Position numbers and translations under genes: made by a program
Notes under the pieces: generated by a model
The model's database searches: none
What the model saw: the letters and a program-made list of their open reading frames with translations, nothing else
Told to the model about the DNA's origin: nothing
In this document: piece by piece, positions 36,098 to 49,085 of the stretch
Position numbering within the stretch: position 1 is the stretch's first letter
How the letters are laid out: each line of letters begins with the position of its first letter
Origin: Synaphobranchus kaupii
Taxonomy: Eukaryota > Chordata > Actinopteri > Anguilliformes > Synaphobranchidae
Reading direction: 5' to 3'
Assembly: GCA_029718625.1 (NCBI GenBank)
Contig: CM056376.1
Location: 83,906,541-83,970,540 of the forward strand
DNA length: 64,000 nucleotides

Positions 36098-37035
36098 TGT
36101 TAGGATTCTGTAATCTGTCTGTTTTATCTGTTATTATGTTTCCTGATTTCTTTTCCCTCGCGATTGTCAGTCCGCGTTCCATGTTTTCTTTCTCCTCTGT
36201 ATTTCGTATCTTGTTTTCTTCCTTCTGGCTTTATTTATATTTGTATATAATACTAATGTACTAATCATACTAACTGTTAGATTAGATTTAATACTAACCT
36301 GCTAACAAACTAACGTGTATATAATACAAACCACCTAAGCTACTAACATTAGGGTTTTAGAGTTCGCTACTAACATTACTAATTACCAATTCATCTTGAG
36401 TTTCTACCTGCAGCTGTCATTTCCCTCCTTGTTATCCTATCCCTGTATCTATCTGATTTCGCATTCTCTGCACGTGTGTCCACTTTCGCGTTCCTCCCCT
36501 CCGAGCTGTGCACTTGTCTACCTGCTAACTCCAGGCCGTTTGTTATCATTGTGTCTATGTGTATTCTGGTCCGTGTCTTACGTTTTCCCCCGTTATTGTA
36601 TTATTGGTCCTTGTTAACCCTCATTGTTCTCACCTGTGTACTCTCCATTTCCCCTCCTCTTCACACCTGATTCCTTTTGTGTAATCTTCTCCCTGTGTAT
36701 TTAAATTTTGTTATTTCAATCTGTCTTCGCGAGTTCCTTATGAAATGTTGTGCTACTGTGTTTCTTTCTGTTTCACCGAGCAACTTCCCGAGTTATTTGT
36801 TTCCAAGTTTTTTGTAATCCCTCGTCCTTTACCCGTGGTTGTTTTATTTCTGTTTTCTGTCTTTGGTTTGTTTTCTTTTTTGTTCCTCTCTTGCCTCCCT
36901 GGTTTTGACCCCTGCCTGTTCTGTGACCCTGTTTTTGGACTCTGTCTTTGTACCGTTGCCCTGCCTTCCCGGTTTTTTGACCCGGCCTGTATTACCATTG
37001 ATTGCTGCCTTGCCCTTATTAAACTTTGGTTTTTT
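36098..37035 (+). mobile_element. LTR copy, 3'-truncated, relative of 27398-28495
   Basis: Starts tgttaggattctgtaatctg and follows the minus strand of the solo LTR at 28495 downward, including catcttgagtttctacctgc, gcgagttcctt and ttattaaacttt. It departs after about 37035, losing the last ~50-65 bp. The left flank gives no target duplication because the right end is lost. Confidence 0.8.
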
Positions 37036-38219
37036 TGTACTCTGTACACTTTTGCTAGTTACATGGCGCGTTATTTGAGCACTAAGTAAGACACAAGGTG
37101 CTAATGGGCAGAACCTAGCCTCTTCATTAATTATAGGTGTGTCTTGGGTGTAGGATGCAATAAACCAATGAAAATGTCATATCCCATTCCCTTTAAAAGC
37201 CTGCTTTTCCACCTTGGCGGATTGCTTATATGATGGCGAAACAGACATGCACGTGTGTGTAGTGCGAGCAGGAAATAGGCTATATGGATCAATAGTATGA
37301 TCAATATTATTCGGACTAACCATTATGACGCGTTTTGATATAGCTACACAATATTATATAACAATGAGATTTGAGCGAATAACGTGATTGGCCGAGACGC
37401 GTTCCACCAGTGCTAGTATTTAGTATAACCTCACTGCCATTGCGTAGACGTGTATAGAGTGTTGCCTAGGAAGTATAAAGAACAATAGCAACGGCAACAA
37501 GGTGCGAGCAATAATTCAATTTTTTTTTCATTAATTACTAAACGTTTATGTTAACATTGTTGTATAAAAGCAATAGATCACTCGAGGATTTGTGCTTTAT
37601 TAATCACTGCGGAGAGTAGGCCTACTACTCTGCAACTGAACCTTCGGTCCCATTGCTGCGACTTCACCGCAGTGATTATTTGCAATAACGCACTCCCTCT
37701 CGTGATCTATTGCTTAAATAATCTTTAACATTAGGGTTTAACACCGGCACAGGTTCCCGGTAATTCCAGACAGTGCTGTCATTTTAGAAAATGTATGCGG
37801 TTAAATTTCGTCTTCCGTCTAACCTTAGAAAACACCAAATTTGCCTTGTTGTTTAACGGATTTCGTTTGATTATGCAATGAAGCATTGTCAAACATCAAT
37901 TCCAGGAGGCTGTTCTCATGGAGTTCTCGAAGTTCAAGCTTCATCCGAAGTTCATTACCTGCATTCTAATATTGATTAATAACATAAATAGCCTACCGTT
38001 ATTTTGCCTTAATGATACTAAATACAATAAAGCTGTCACGTTGGAAACCCATAGGTTCATGCACATTTTCCTTTGTTTTATAATGTCCTGCTTATGTAAA
38101 TGTTTTGTTCAGTTGTGGAATAAGAGGTGAAATCAGCAGGGTTTTAATAAGATGAAAACCAGGTCACTGTAATGAAAAAAATATGAAGCACAAAGAATAA
38201 GTTAAGATTCAGTTAACAT
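37036..38219. other. No gene seen; one palindromic repeat
   Basis: 37570-37713 has inverted ends (gcaatagatcactcgagg against ctcgtgatctattgc) and an inner pair around atcactgcgg. It is MITE-like and similar in plan to 63561-63730. The rest is unassigned. Confidence 0.5.
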
Positions 38220-38719
38220 NNNNNNNNNNNNNNNNNNNNNNNNNNNNNNNNNNNNNNNNNNNNNNNNNNNNNNNNNNNNNNNNNNNNNNNNNNNNNNNNN
38301 NNNNNNNNNNNNNNNNNNNNNNNNNNNNNNNNNNNNNNNNNNNNNNNNNNNNNNNNNNNNNNNNNNNNNNNNNNNNNNNNNNNNNNNNNNNNNNNNNNNN
38401 NNNNNNNNNNNNNNNNNNNNNNNNNNNNNNNNNNNNNNNNNNNNNNNNNNNNNNNNNNNNNNNNNNNNNNNNNNNNNNNNNNNNNNNNNNNNNNNNNNNN
38501 NNNNNNNNNNNNNNNNNNNNNNNNNNNNNNNNNNNNNNNNNNNNNNNNNNNNNNNNNNNNNNNNNNNNNNNNNNNNNNNNNNNNNNNNNNNNNNNNNNNN
38601 NNNNNNNNNNNNNNNNNNNNNNNNNNNNNNNNNNNNNNNNNNNNNNNNNNNNNNNNNNNNNNNNNNNNNNNNNNNNNNNNNNNNNNNNNNNNNNNNNNNN
38701 NNNNNNNNNNNNNNNNNNN
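38220..38719. other. Assembly gap of exactly 500 N
   Basis: 500 consecutive N. A round number usually means a scaffold join of unknown true length. The open frame across it is an artefact. Confidence 0.99.
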
Positions 38720-39007
38720 CATGGTGAAATTTAAATTAATCTAGTTTTTTTAACCATAGGCTATAGAAAAAAACTTCCCGGGGAATCCCGGGGACTGTAG
38801 CCTAGGCTATTTGAAAAACAATAGACTACACTGGACAAGGTTTTGAACTTTTTTCAGCCAAAACCATTCTATTTACTTACAGACTGTAGGCCTAGGTGAA
38901 GAAAGCTGTATTGTAATGACATCTGAAGCGCATTTTCAGAACTGAAATGTCCGTCTATTGCAGTGTGCGAGTTTCCATTGAATGACAATTCACGCATTAG
39001 GTGTAAT

Positions 39008-42000
39008 GCCCGGAACCCACCAGACGCTCCAAGCACACAGACGCGTGTGCAGATTTGAGCAGAACTGAACCCACCAGACGCACAAAGGCACAAATGCTTT
39101 TATCGCTTTTTCGGAGCGCATTCCGTGAACGACAGAGACGCGCTATACAAACAAACAGTCTACATTCCGGATTTGTGAGCTTCGCTTAATAATGGATAAG
39201 TAAATATTGCTATTACATATGTCTTACTGCTTGACAGGTTAATTAAAATGAAAACTTGCATACTGTCAATATATTAGTACATGGGAAAATAGCTACACAT
39301 GAATCAGACTAACAAACAAGTCTTCACTGGCTGGCAGCAAATGGCCTACTTTTGATTTTTACTTCGTAGCCTATAGCTAATGTAATTATGTCATTATAAC
39401 GAAATCAGTTGAGTGATTACCTTATCTCGCAATATTAATATAGTACTTTATTTGTTTGTTTCAGTACGAGTTGTAAACTGAGGAAGGCAATTATGGGTTA
39501 CCTCTTGCTCCGAATGTTCTAAACATTTAATTATAGCAGAATTAGCAGCTATTTTGATTCTGTAGTACCTTAAATCGATACAGTGATATCAGTATAATAA
39601 AAACAAAAGTAAGCATAGTCTTAATTCTTTGATCAAATGTATATAAATTTGTATACTATAATAAAGAAAAAGCATTATAAAAACGGTACTGGTTATATGC
39701 AAAATGTATGACTTGATTTAACTTCATTCATCCCACAATGGTGATTGTCTCTGTTCCCTTTTTCATTAGGGCCTATATTAAAATATAATATGTATTAAAA
39801 TAATTAATAACAATAGCAAAACTATTAGTAGGTTGAAAAACATTAATACGTAGTGATATGATGCAGATATTGAGCATATACAATGTATTTCTATAAGATT
39901 GCGCATGCGGATGACCAGAAAATTCCACCCAGAGCGGAAAAATCAGCTCCACGTCCCAAGCCGTCCGCCCGCCAGCTGTGCGTGCATGGCCGGTGAGAAC
40001 CGCGCCAATTCGTTAACATGGGAGCAGAAGTGAAGCGCAACAGTGCGCGTGCGCTTGAGCTTGCGCGTCTGGTGGGTTCCCGGTAACAAACAAGTCTTCA
40101 CTGGCTGGCAGCAAATGGCCTACTTTTGATTTTTACTTCGTAGCCTATAGCTAATGTAATTATGTCATTATAACAAAATCAGTTGAGTGATTACCTTATC
40201 TCGCAATATTAATATAGTACTTTATTTGTTTGTTTCAGTACGAGTTGTAAACTGAGGAAGGCAATTATGGGTTACCTCTTGCTCCGAATGTTCTAAACAT
40301 TTAATTATAGCAGAATTAGCAGCTATTTTGATTCTGTAGTACCTTAAATCGATACAGTGATATCAGTATAATAAAAACAAAAGTAAGCATAGTCTTAATT
40401 CTTTGATCAAATGTATATAAATTTGTATACTATAATAAAGAAAAAGCATTATAAAAACGGTACTGGTTATATGCAAAATGTATGACTTGATTTAACTTCA
40501 TTCATCCCACAATGGTGATTGTCTCTGTTCCCTTTTTCATTAGGGCCTATATTAAAATATAATATGTATTAAAATAATTAATAACAATAGCAAAACTATT
40601 AGTAGGTTGAAAAACATTAATACGTAGTGATATGATGCAGATATTGAGCATATACAATGTATTTCTATAAGATTGCGCATGCGGATGACCAGAAAATTCC
40701 ACCCAGAGCGGAAAAATCAGCTCCACGTCCCAAGCCGTCCGCCCGCCAACTGTGCGTGCGTGGCCGGTGAGAACCGCGCCAATTCGTTAACATGGGAGCA
40801 GAAGTGAAGCGCAACAGTGCGCGTGCGCTTGAGCTTGCGCGTCTGGTGGGTTCCCGGTAACAAACAAGTCTTCACTGGCTGGCAGCAAATGGCCTACTTT
40901 TGATTTTTACTTCGTAGCCTATAGCTAATGTAATTATGTCATTATAACAAAATCAGTTGAGTGATTACCTTATCTCGCAATATTAATATAGTACTTTTTT
41001 TGTTTGTTTCAGTACGAGTTGTAAACTGAGGAAGGCAATTATCGGTTACCTCTTGCTCCGAATGTTCTAAACATTTAATTATAGCAGAATTAGCAGCTAT
41101 TTTGATTCTGTAGTACCTTAAATCGATACAGTGATATCAGTATAATAAAAACAAAAGTAAGCATAGTCTTAATTCTTTGATCAAATATATATAAATTTGT
41201 ATACTATAATAAAGAAAAAGCATTATAAAAACGGTACTGGTTATATGCAAAATGTATGACTTGATTTAACTTCATTCATCCCACAATGGTGATTGTCTCT
41301 GTTCCCTTTTTCATTAGGGCCTATATTAAAATATAATATGTATTAAAATAATTAATAACAATAGCAAAACTATTAGTAGGTTGAAAAACATTAATACGTA
41401 GTGATATGATGCAGATATTGAGCATATACAATGTATTTCTATAAGATTGCGCATGCGGATGACCAGAAAATTCCACCCAGAGCGGAAAAATCAGCTCCAC
41501 ATCCCGAGCCGTCCGCCCGCCAGCTGTGCGTGCGTGGCCGGTGAGAACCGCGCCAATTCGTTAACATGGGAGCAGAAGTGAAGCGCAACAGTGCGCGTGC
41601 GCTTGAGCTTGCGCGTCTGGTGGGTTCCCGGTAACAAACAAGTCTTCACTGGCTGGCAGCAAATGGCCTACTTTTGATTTTTACTTCGTAGCCTATAGCT
41701 AATGTAATTATGTCATTATAACAAAATCAGTTGAGTGATTACCTTATCTCGCAATATTAATATAGTACTTTTTTTGTTTGTTTCAGTACGAGTTGTAAAC
41801 TGAGGAAGGCAATTATCGGTTACCTCTTGCTCCGAATGTTCTAAACATTTAATTATCGCAGAATTAGCGGCTATTTTGATTCTGTAGTACCTTAAATCGA
41901 TACAGTGATATCAGTATAATAAAAACAAAAGTAACCATAGTCTTAATTCATTGAACAAATATATATAAATTTGTATACTATAATAAAGAAAAAGCATTAT

Positions 42001-42466
42001 AAAAACGGGACTGGTTATATGCAAAATGTATGACTTGATTTAACTTAATTCATCCCACAATGGTGATTGTCTCTGTTCCCTTTCTCATTAGGGCCTATAT
42101 TAAAATATAATATGTATTAAAATAATTAATAACAATAGCAAAACTATTAGTAGGTTGAAAAACATTAATACGTAGTGATATGATGCAGATATTGAGCATA
42201 TACAATGTATTTCTATAAGATTGCGCATGCGGATGACCAGAAAATTCCGCCCAGAGCGGAAAAATCAGCTCCACGTCCGCGAGCAGTCTGCCCGCTAGCC
42301 GTGCGTGCGTGGCCGGTGAGAACTGCGGCAATTCGTTAACATGGAAGCAGAAGTGAAGCGCAACAGTGCGTGTGTGCGTGCGCTTGAGCTTGCGCGTCTG
42401 GTGGGTTCCGGGCGTAACGCTCCCAATAAGCATCTGTGCGCTTGGAGTGTCTGGTGGGTTCCGGGC
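39008..42466 (-). mobile_element. Harbinger-like MITE, copy C, internally amplified
   Basis: Left end gcccggaacccaccagacgc and right end gtctggtgggttccgggc are inverted copies of the family terminus; orientation is opposite to copies A and B. The second motif aacccaccagacgc at about 39068 repeats the subterminal spacing. Between the ends, the MITE interior is present four times in tandem. No transposase. Confidence 0.75.
39311..42418. repeat. 774-bp tandem array, four units
   Basis: aacaaacaagtcttcactgg starts units at 39311, 40085, 40859 and 41633: three steps of exactly 774 bp. Each junction joins a MITE end (gtctggtgggttcccgg) to the internal phrase taacaaacaag. Units 1-2 share tactttatttg and attatgggtt; units 3-4 share tacttttttttg-like sequence and attatcggtt, so they were duplicated in more than one step. 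Confidence 0.95.
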
Positions 42467-42589
42467 ATTAATGACAATTTGCGCATTAGGCTTGATACAG
42501 GTGTTATCAGCAAAATTTTTAATGGATAGCCATTGTCCCGTAACCAGAGGTGACGCAACAGGACAGGCAAGGCAGGCAATTGCCTGGGG

Positions 42590-42860
42590 CCCGAGCTTTG
42601 AGGGGGCCCTCGACAGCTGATCACATTAGTCCTATGACAATGACAATCTAAAAATGTGGGAACCCCCTTGAAAAATCCGCAGTGCAGTGTGTACTCGGAA
42701 ACCCCCTTAGACGGGGAGCGTTGAGGGGGCCCCCGAAGGCTGATCACATTAGTCCTACAGCAATGACAATATAAAAATATGGGAACCCCCTTGAAACAGC
42801 CAATGGGCAGTGCAGTGTGTAGCGTACTCGGAAACCCCCTAGACGGGGCCCCATGTCGTT
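42590..42860. repeat. 123-bp tandem duplication
   Basis: gctgatcacattagtccta at 42616 and 42739, each followed by gggaacccccttgaaa and actcggaaacccc. Similar gggcccc-rich words recur at 48900-48960. Confidence 0.8.
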
Positions 42861-43308
42861 AGTAGCACGACAGTTTGTTTGAATGAATAGGCGGCTGTCA
42901 AAATGAAAAGGTTTTAGACTACCCCACTGGTTATCAGAAGAGAAGGAAAAAAACAAGAAGATTGGGATGGCAGGTATGCCATCCGCCAAGTTACGGCTTG
43001 GTGGGGCATGCCCCATACCAATACAGCACCGAGAGTTTGGCACTTTTCAGGGTTTCCTACAGAAGTAACCACAATGACCATAGACTCTCAGCCCTTAAAA
43101 ACATTAACTTCTGTATGTTCTGACCTCATGTAACCACACAGCATTCAGATACAACTTCACACCTCCACACAATAAAGCCCCAAACTTGGGTTATTTTGCA
43201 ATTTTTCTCCTTCCTCTTCTGCTTCTTCTTCCCATTTTTCCTGCCAAATTGCCTGCCTCCGTCACGATGTTATCCAATGGGGAGAATTATTCTTTGAGGG
43301 TATGGTCC

Positions 43309-43823
43309 GTATACCTGCTCATCAAACTTATTGGCCAATATAAACGCTTCATACTAATGTTTTTTAATGTTAATACAGCCAATGGCTTCATGATTTCCAA
43401 GAAGTTACTGTGGCCTAATGGATAGAGGTGCTGTCTCTCACACAGAGGATTGTGGGTTCGAGCCCAGCAGGGCACATGCTTATTTTCCAAAAAAACAATG
43501 TGCAACTGTTAAGTACTTTTCATTTATTAGACTGTTATTATTTTCACATTAACACATTAACGTATTTTTATTGCAAAGGCAAAAGAGGTTTCCACAGTCA
43601 GTCAGTCATGACCGCAAGAGCAGAGCTTAACACCTTTCACTTGACGCTCGCTCTTGTCTGGTTTGGGGAGGGTATTAAGCTCTGCTGCTGTGTGAGAGAC
43701 AGCACCTCTATCCATTAGGCCACAGTAACTTCTTGGAAAGCAAGAAGCCATTAGCTGTATTAACATTAAAAAACATTAGTATGAAGCGTTTTTATTGGGC
43801 GATAAGTTTGATGAGCAGGTACC
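43309..43823. repeat. Palindrome with ~136-bp arms carrying a tRNA-like sequence
   Basis: The left arm 43309-43445 (acctgctcatcaaactta, ccaagaagttactgtggcct) returns inverted at 43688-43823. The spacer of about 240 bp includes the rest of the tRNA-like sequence. Small differences exist between the arms. Confidence 0.85.
43404..43476 (+). tRNA. tRNA-like sequence (pseudogene or SINE head)
   Basis: An A-box-like tggcctaatgga (43411) and a B-box-like ggttcgagccc (43455) lie at normal spacing. A stem ctgt/acag with a 7-base loop would give anticodon CTC. The D-arm resembles tRNA-Arg. The acceptor strands do not pair and the T-stem has a mismatch, so a working tRNA is unlikely. The mirror copy on the right arm has only the 5' half. 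Confidence 0.4.
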
Positions 43824-44037
43824 CTTGCCTCGGCCAACATTTCTTTATTCATTAATTTCTTCACTTCAGCTCTGTTCACTTTATCCTTTTCACACATAAC
43901 ACAATGTCACCATAAAATTAACTACTAGGAAAATTAAGAATTTACGATAATAGCCTACATTAAGAATTTATGATAGCCTCATTAGTGTGATGCTTCAGCA
44001 ACACACTACTGTTCTCTTGCATAGTTATTTTTATTCT

Positions 44038-45023
44038 TAAGCGGTGCAGCCGCTTCTATACGTGACATGTGTGTCCGTCCGTCCGTCCGTTCGTAGCATG
44101 AGATTTAAACCAATCAGGAGTCGCCTAGGCGTCACATGCCCAGGAATACAATAGTAGCTTGAGAAAAGCATGCCCAGCTTCAGACAGCTCTATTTCAAAA
44201 AATATACATGTCACAGCTTAGATATTCACACCGTAGGAATCCTGGGAAGCAGATGCACAGCTGTATACAATACGTATGTCTTGTGTAGCTTAAAAACTGT
44301 AGTCGTGGTCACAAGTTAGAAAATGGGTTTGAAATTGAAATTACCAACTGCCGCTAGAGTGGAGTTTTGAACATTCCACCATTTGTGTGAATGGGGAGCA
44401 TGGTTTTCAAACAACACTGAATGTTTTACAAACTAAAAATGTCACAGCTTAGATATTTACACCGTAGGAATCCTGTGAACCACATGAACATTTTGATACA
44501 TATTATGTCTGTGTAACTTAAAAACTGTAGTCGTCGTCACAAGTTAGAAAATGGGTTCGAAATTGAAATTACCAACTGCCGCTAGAGTGGAGTTTTGAAC
44601 ATTCCACCTGTTAGCAAGGTGAGTCGCCGTAGCAACCCCCCGAAGCAAAATCAATACAAAATCTACCACCAGTGTTCTGCTGGACCCAGTCAGTTATGGA
44701 ATGGCCCAACAATCCATGCACCCTCTTGTTGAGTTTGGAATTCCATTGTTATTGTTCAAGTAATAACTGTAATCTTTCCTGTTTGTTATCAGAGTACTAA
44801 CTGTCATATTTCCTGTTTTTTTCTGAAATACCAATTGCTGTCCTTTTATCTCTATCTCTCTTTTACATGTTTGTTAAATGCAATGTCTGTAAGTATACTA
44901 ATTAATAAGAAGCATAATGTAAAAATATCACCAAACCAGAGGCCATTGTTTTTGTACATGTAAACAACACACACATTTTCTATTGCATTTTTTAATATGA
45001 TTGCTCAAAACCTGCACCGCTTA
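44038..45023. mobile_element. TIR element with taagcggtgcag ends
   Basis: taagcggtgcag at 44038-44049 returns inverted at 45012-45023. Inside is a direct duplication with a period of 231 bp (gtcacagcttagatatt at 44210 and 44441). No transposase. Superfamily not clear; the ends allow a TA- or TTAA-type target. Confidence 0.6.
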
Positions 45024-47182
45024 CTTCACCACCTGGGTGTCATTTTTATATTTATAGTAGCTTTCCGCCATTTTTCCCACATCAACTCCTCCTACACCGT
45101 TTAAGCTAGAAGCACCATTCAAACTTTAAAATGTGTAGGACAGCTTCTATAAAGATTTCTAATATTTGTTATACTTTTTAAACTACAGGTGTTTAAAGAG
45201 ACATTTTTCCCCCATAGACTTTCATTGTACTTCAACTTTTTCCAACTTATTTCCACTTTTTTTCTGGAAGCTGCTCCTCCTAGACCATTTAAGCTAGACA
45301 CACCATTCAAAGAGTAGGGTGGACAACCTATATTAAAACACCTCTTTTACAGACTTCAAATATCTGCTATACTTTTTAAACCACGGCTGTTTACGTTTTT
45401 TCATTTTTATGTCACGTTTTGACAGTTAAATATTGTCAAAAACCAACATTCCATCAGCCCTCTGCCACAGCACATTATGATGTCATCAGCTCTCACTGCA
45501 CTATACACATTGGCTTTTCATTGGTAGAATTTTTAATTTATTCATATTCGTTGACCAATGGCAATTAACGTGACTTCCCTCACTACATGTTAAGCCTTTC
45601 ATTACCATTACTATCCCACTCACTATAACTACCCCACTCACCTACTACCCCAGTATGATTACCCCAGACTCACTAACTACCCCACTGACTATAACTGCCC
45701 CCCAGCCGTAAGTGAACATTCTAAAATCCTAACTGAACATTCTATTACATTCTAAAGCCCTAACTGAACATTATAATCCATTCTAAAGCCGTAACTGAAC
45801 ATTATACTATAGTCCATTCCTCCTGACTAATTTAAGATTTTAATGAGTTTTAAGATGCTACAGCTCTTTAACTTTTTAATCTGGATACAGCAACTTTAAA
45901 AATCCATACAGCTGAAGCAATCACACCAAAGTTTATTCATAAACTTTACATTCTAGTTTAAGTTGCAATCCTTCAAGAGATCGGATTTATAAAACGCCAA
46001 TTCCCCAAACAAATCTCATTCATGGTTAGTCACTTAAAAAGAAAAACAACAATAGCCTCCGAATGTGGCTCTAGTCTACACTACTCTGCAGGTAATGTAG
46101 CTTACTGCAAACACTTTTAATTATAATAATAATAATAATAAGAAGAAGAATAATCTCTGGTATGTACTTTCTTAGTAGTATCTATTGTTTTCTTTCTGGC
46201 TAAGATTCCTGGGAAATATGCGTTATCCAATTAAGCTTGTTAGCCAACCTTACTGTTGCCAGAGAAACGTCAGTCTGCTTCTAGTCAGGAAGCAGATATA
46301 AGCTAGGCTACTACGAAGCGAATCAACAGCCTACATTCATTGCACTACAGAAAACTAAACTAAACCAACTGTCCGGTACCAAAACATTTCCCGCAGGTAA
46401 CATTCTACACTACCGGAAAAAGAACTGCGAAGGAATTTCTGCGAATAAACTCACTCGCTCGCTCGCTAGCTCGTAGCCCACACACGGAAGGTTGGAGTTA
46501 CGCATCCGGCAATCCAGTGTTGAATAGCCTAACGTTAAATGTATTTCATTTTCTATAGAATACTAATAGCCCTATTTTAAAACTGTATTTCCATATTTTA
46601 CTGATGCAAACTATTTAGGCTGTACTAGCTATTTAGGCTGTATATCTTTCAGCTAGAATGTGTTTGCGTCTAGCCCATTGTGCATGCATGTCTCCATGTA
46701 GACTTGGTTCATTAATTTACATGCTTCTTCATGATCCATAGCTCAGGTGGTGCTGTTCATTGTATTTCATTACACATTAAATACTGCTCATCTACAAACT
46801 CTTTTGTCTGTAATAGGATAACTGTTCTCATTCTTGTCAATAGAGGGCGTTATGGTTACGCGAATGTCTGCATGCATTTCTTTGGAATGCATGTCTCTCT
46901 CCGTGTTTATCTTCATGCATTATTCATCATTAGTTAGCTATAAAAAATAAGTGATATCAGATCAAAAACGTCTACTACGTTAAAAAAAAATCCAAGTTAC
47001 TCACGCATAGCCTACATAGCGCTGTCTATAAGTCCTTAATTCCAACTTGCAAAAACTAGGCCTGCCTTTAAAAGTCTTGATATCAAAACGTGGCCAAGTT
47101 ACAACTAACAATATTGCCTATCGTAGCTCACACTAAATAAACTAGCTCTATTCCAAAGCAATGCTATCCAAACTTTCCTAAA
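45024..47182. other. No gene seen; degenerate repeats
   Basis: 45040-45400 has two related stretches with cctcctacaccgtttaagc-like and cctagaccatttaagctag sequence. 45700-45815 repeats ctaactgaacatt. 46121-46145 is an AAT/AAG microsatellite. No coding signal. Confidence 0.45.
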
Positions 47183-47946
47183 TTATTTAATGCAACTTGG
47201 CCCTGTGTTTCTTCATCTTACCATCTCAAGAGAATGTGGTCAATGAAACTGTATGTGCCACATCAAACTGCAAAATGAAAATAATTTATAGTGGAAATAC
47301 TCTGATTCAGATGTGTTGCACTTAGAAATTAAACAGAAAGATTTCTACACTATAGGGCATGTTTGAACAATTGTCTGCATCCACTGCTTTGGGTCTATGA
47401 AAAGCACAGAATGAATAAAATGTATTATTATTATTATTATGTATTTATTGATGTATTTATTTGGATTTTTATCAAAACCTGTGTGGTCCTACAGAGCATA
47501 GATATCCTTGTGTTCACAAAATTCGCAAATATCATAAATACTATTATGTTAGGAAAATTGGTACTATTACTTATTTGTCACCATCTGACCCACAAACATG
47601 TCTGGATACGTTTGTAAAAATGCTATATGTATGCGAATTTATAGGTAAAAATATTATTAATTTTTATCTGCATGTATTTATTCATCACCCCTTTCTCTAT
47701 TGTACATGATGTTTCTTGATATAAATGTGTTTGTGAATTGTAAAGAATTCTGTAGCAGCAGTTAACATTTTAAAACCTGTACATTTTCTAAAGTAAACTT
47801 GCCAACAAATACAACCATATCCTTTCTGGAGTGTAATTATTCATCAACTGTTAAAAACATTCATTGAAATCATATGTTGTTCCATGAGGCACAATCTCTT
47901 CACATGCAAAGATGAAGAAACACAGGGCCAAGTTGCATTAAATAAT
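47183..47946. mobile_element. TIR element, 38-bp ends
   Basis: atttaatgcaacttggccct and the next ~17 bases at the left return inverted at the right end (agggccaagttgcattaaat). About 764 bp. The interior has a TTA microsatellite (about 47424-47440) and no transposase. Confidence 0.75.
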
Positions 47947-49084
47947 GGGTTAAATTGAGTCAAAAGGAACCCATTACCCATCTGCAACATAGCTAGCGAG
48001 TAGCTAGCCTCTCTGGTTTTATGTTTGCAGTTGGCTAATGCGATAGCCAGGATAATACAGACAGCTAATACATAGTTTACAGTTAGCTAGCTACATAGCT
48101 AACTTAATTGACTCTAAAAGTTAGGATATTTTGATAAAGCTACAAAAGTGCAAGGTTTTTTTCTAATGATAGGGAGAAGCTTATATGAGAGTAATGTTAT
48201 AACTCTGAGGGAATCCCCCGTCTCAACAAGTAATGTAATGTAACATGATTTCCTGCTCATGAAGAGTGATCACAAGTGAAAATTGAATCAATGTGTACAT
48301 GAACATTTAGATGTATACTATGGAATTGCTGGTTAAATGTAATCTACAGGCCAGGCCTAAATAAATTCTGCAGGCATTATAAGGCAATTTGCTATAAGCT
48401 GTCAAACTAGAATGCACATTGCCATTGTCTTTCGGCATTGTCATCATCGCCAATGCCTGGGCATACATTTTAGTTGATAGACGATGGTATCGTAGCTACA
48501 TCAGCCTGGCCCTATTGCTGTATATCCAAGCAATTAAAGAAATATTCAACAACAATGCCAAATTATCTATTGAAATTAGGCCTTTCTCTGCTCTCAAAAC
48601 TCATGGGGAACGACCATTTTGTGGCTCCTTTTTTAAAATTTTTCTTCTGGGGGTGCATGCCACCACACCCCCCTAGTAGCCCCCCTAAACATATATCTCT
48701 GGTGACGCCCCTGCCCTGAAGCCCCAGAGAAAGCAGCGTGGAGCACATTTCTCAGGCGATTACATCACCTCCATGCATTTTCAATGAAGACAACACACCA
48801 CTTACCCATTCAACCACCACAACAAAAGATACCTCCATCAAATCACCAACTTCAGGGTAAGCTAACGGTTATGAATGTCGTTTTGGAAAAGATTTTTAAA
48901 AATCAGTCCAAAGGGCCCCATGCATTTTTTTGCCTGGGGCCCCCAGAGACAATAGAATCACCTCTGCCCGTAACAGAAGATTGTCCCCCCAGAAGATTAC
49001 AGGAGCTACTGGCAAATATAGGCTAAGTCATAGCTTGATCCAGGATAACTGCGAATAGTCTATACATGTCCCCGGTGAAAAAGT
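47947..49084. other. No gene seen; repeat fragments
   Basis: 48640-48985 holds ccacacccccctag and gcctggggcccccagaga, words shared with 42570-42850, so part of a dispersed repeat. The rest is unassigned. Confidence 0.4.
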
Positions 49085-49085
49085 A

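Noticed and set aside
36753..37089. Open frames on both strands near 36750-37090
   Set aside because: Part of the truncated LTR copy, the same sequence type as the solo LTR at 27398.
38213..38722. 169-codon open frame of X
   Set aside because: Assembly gap.
43404..43476. Functional tRNA gene
   Set aside because: Acceptor strands do not pair and the T-stem is imperfect, so it is kept only as a tRNA-like sequence.
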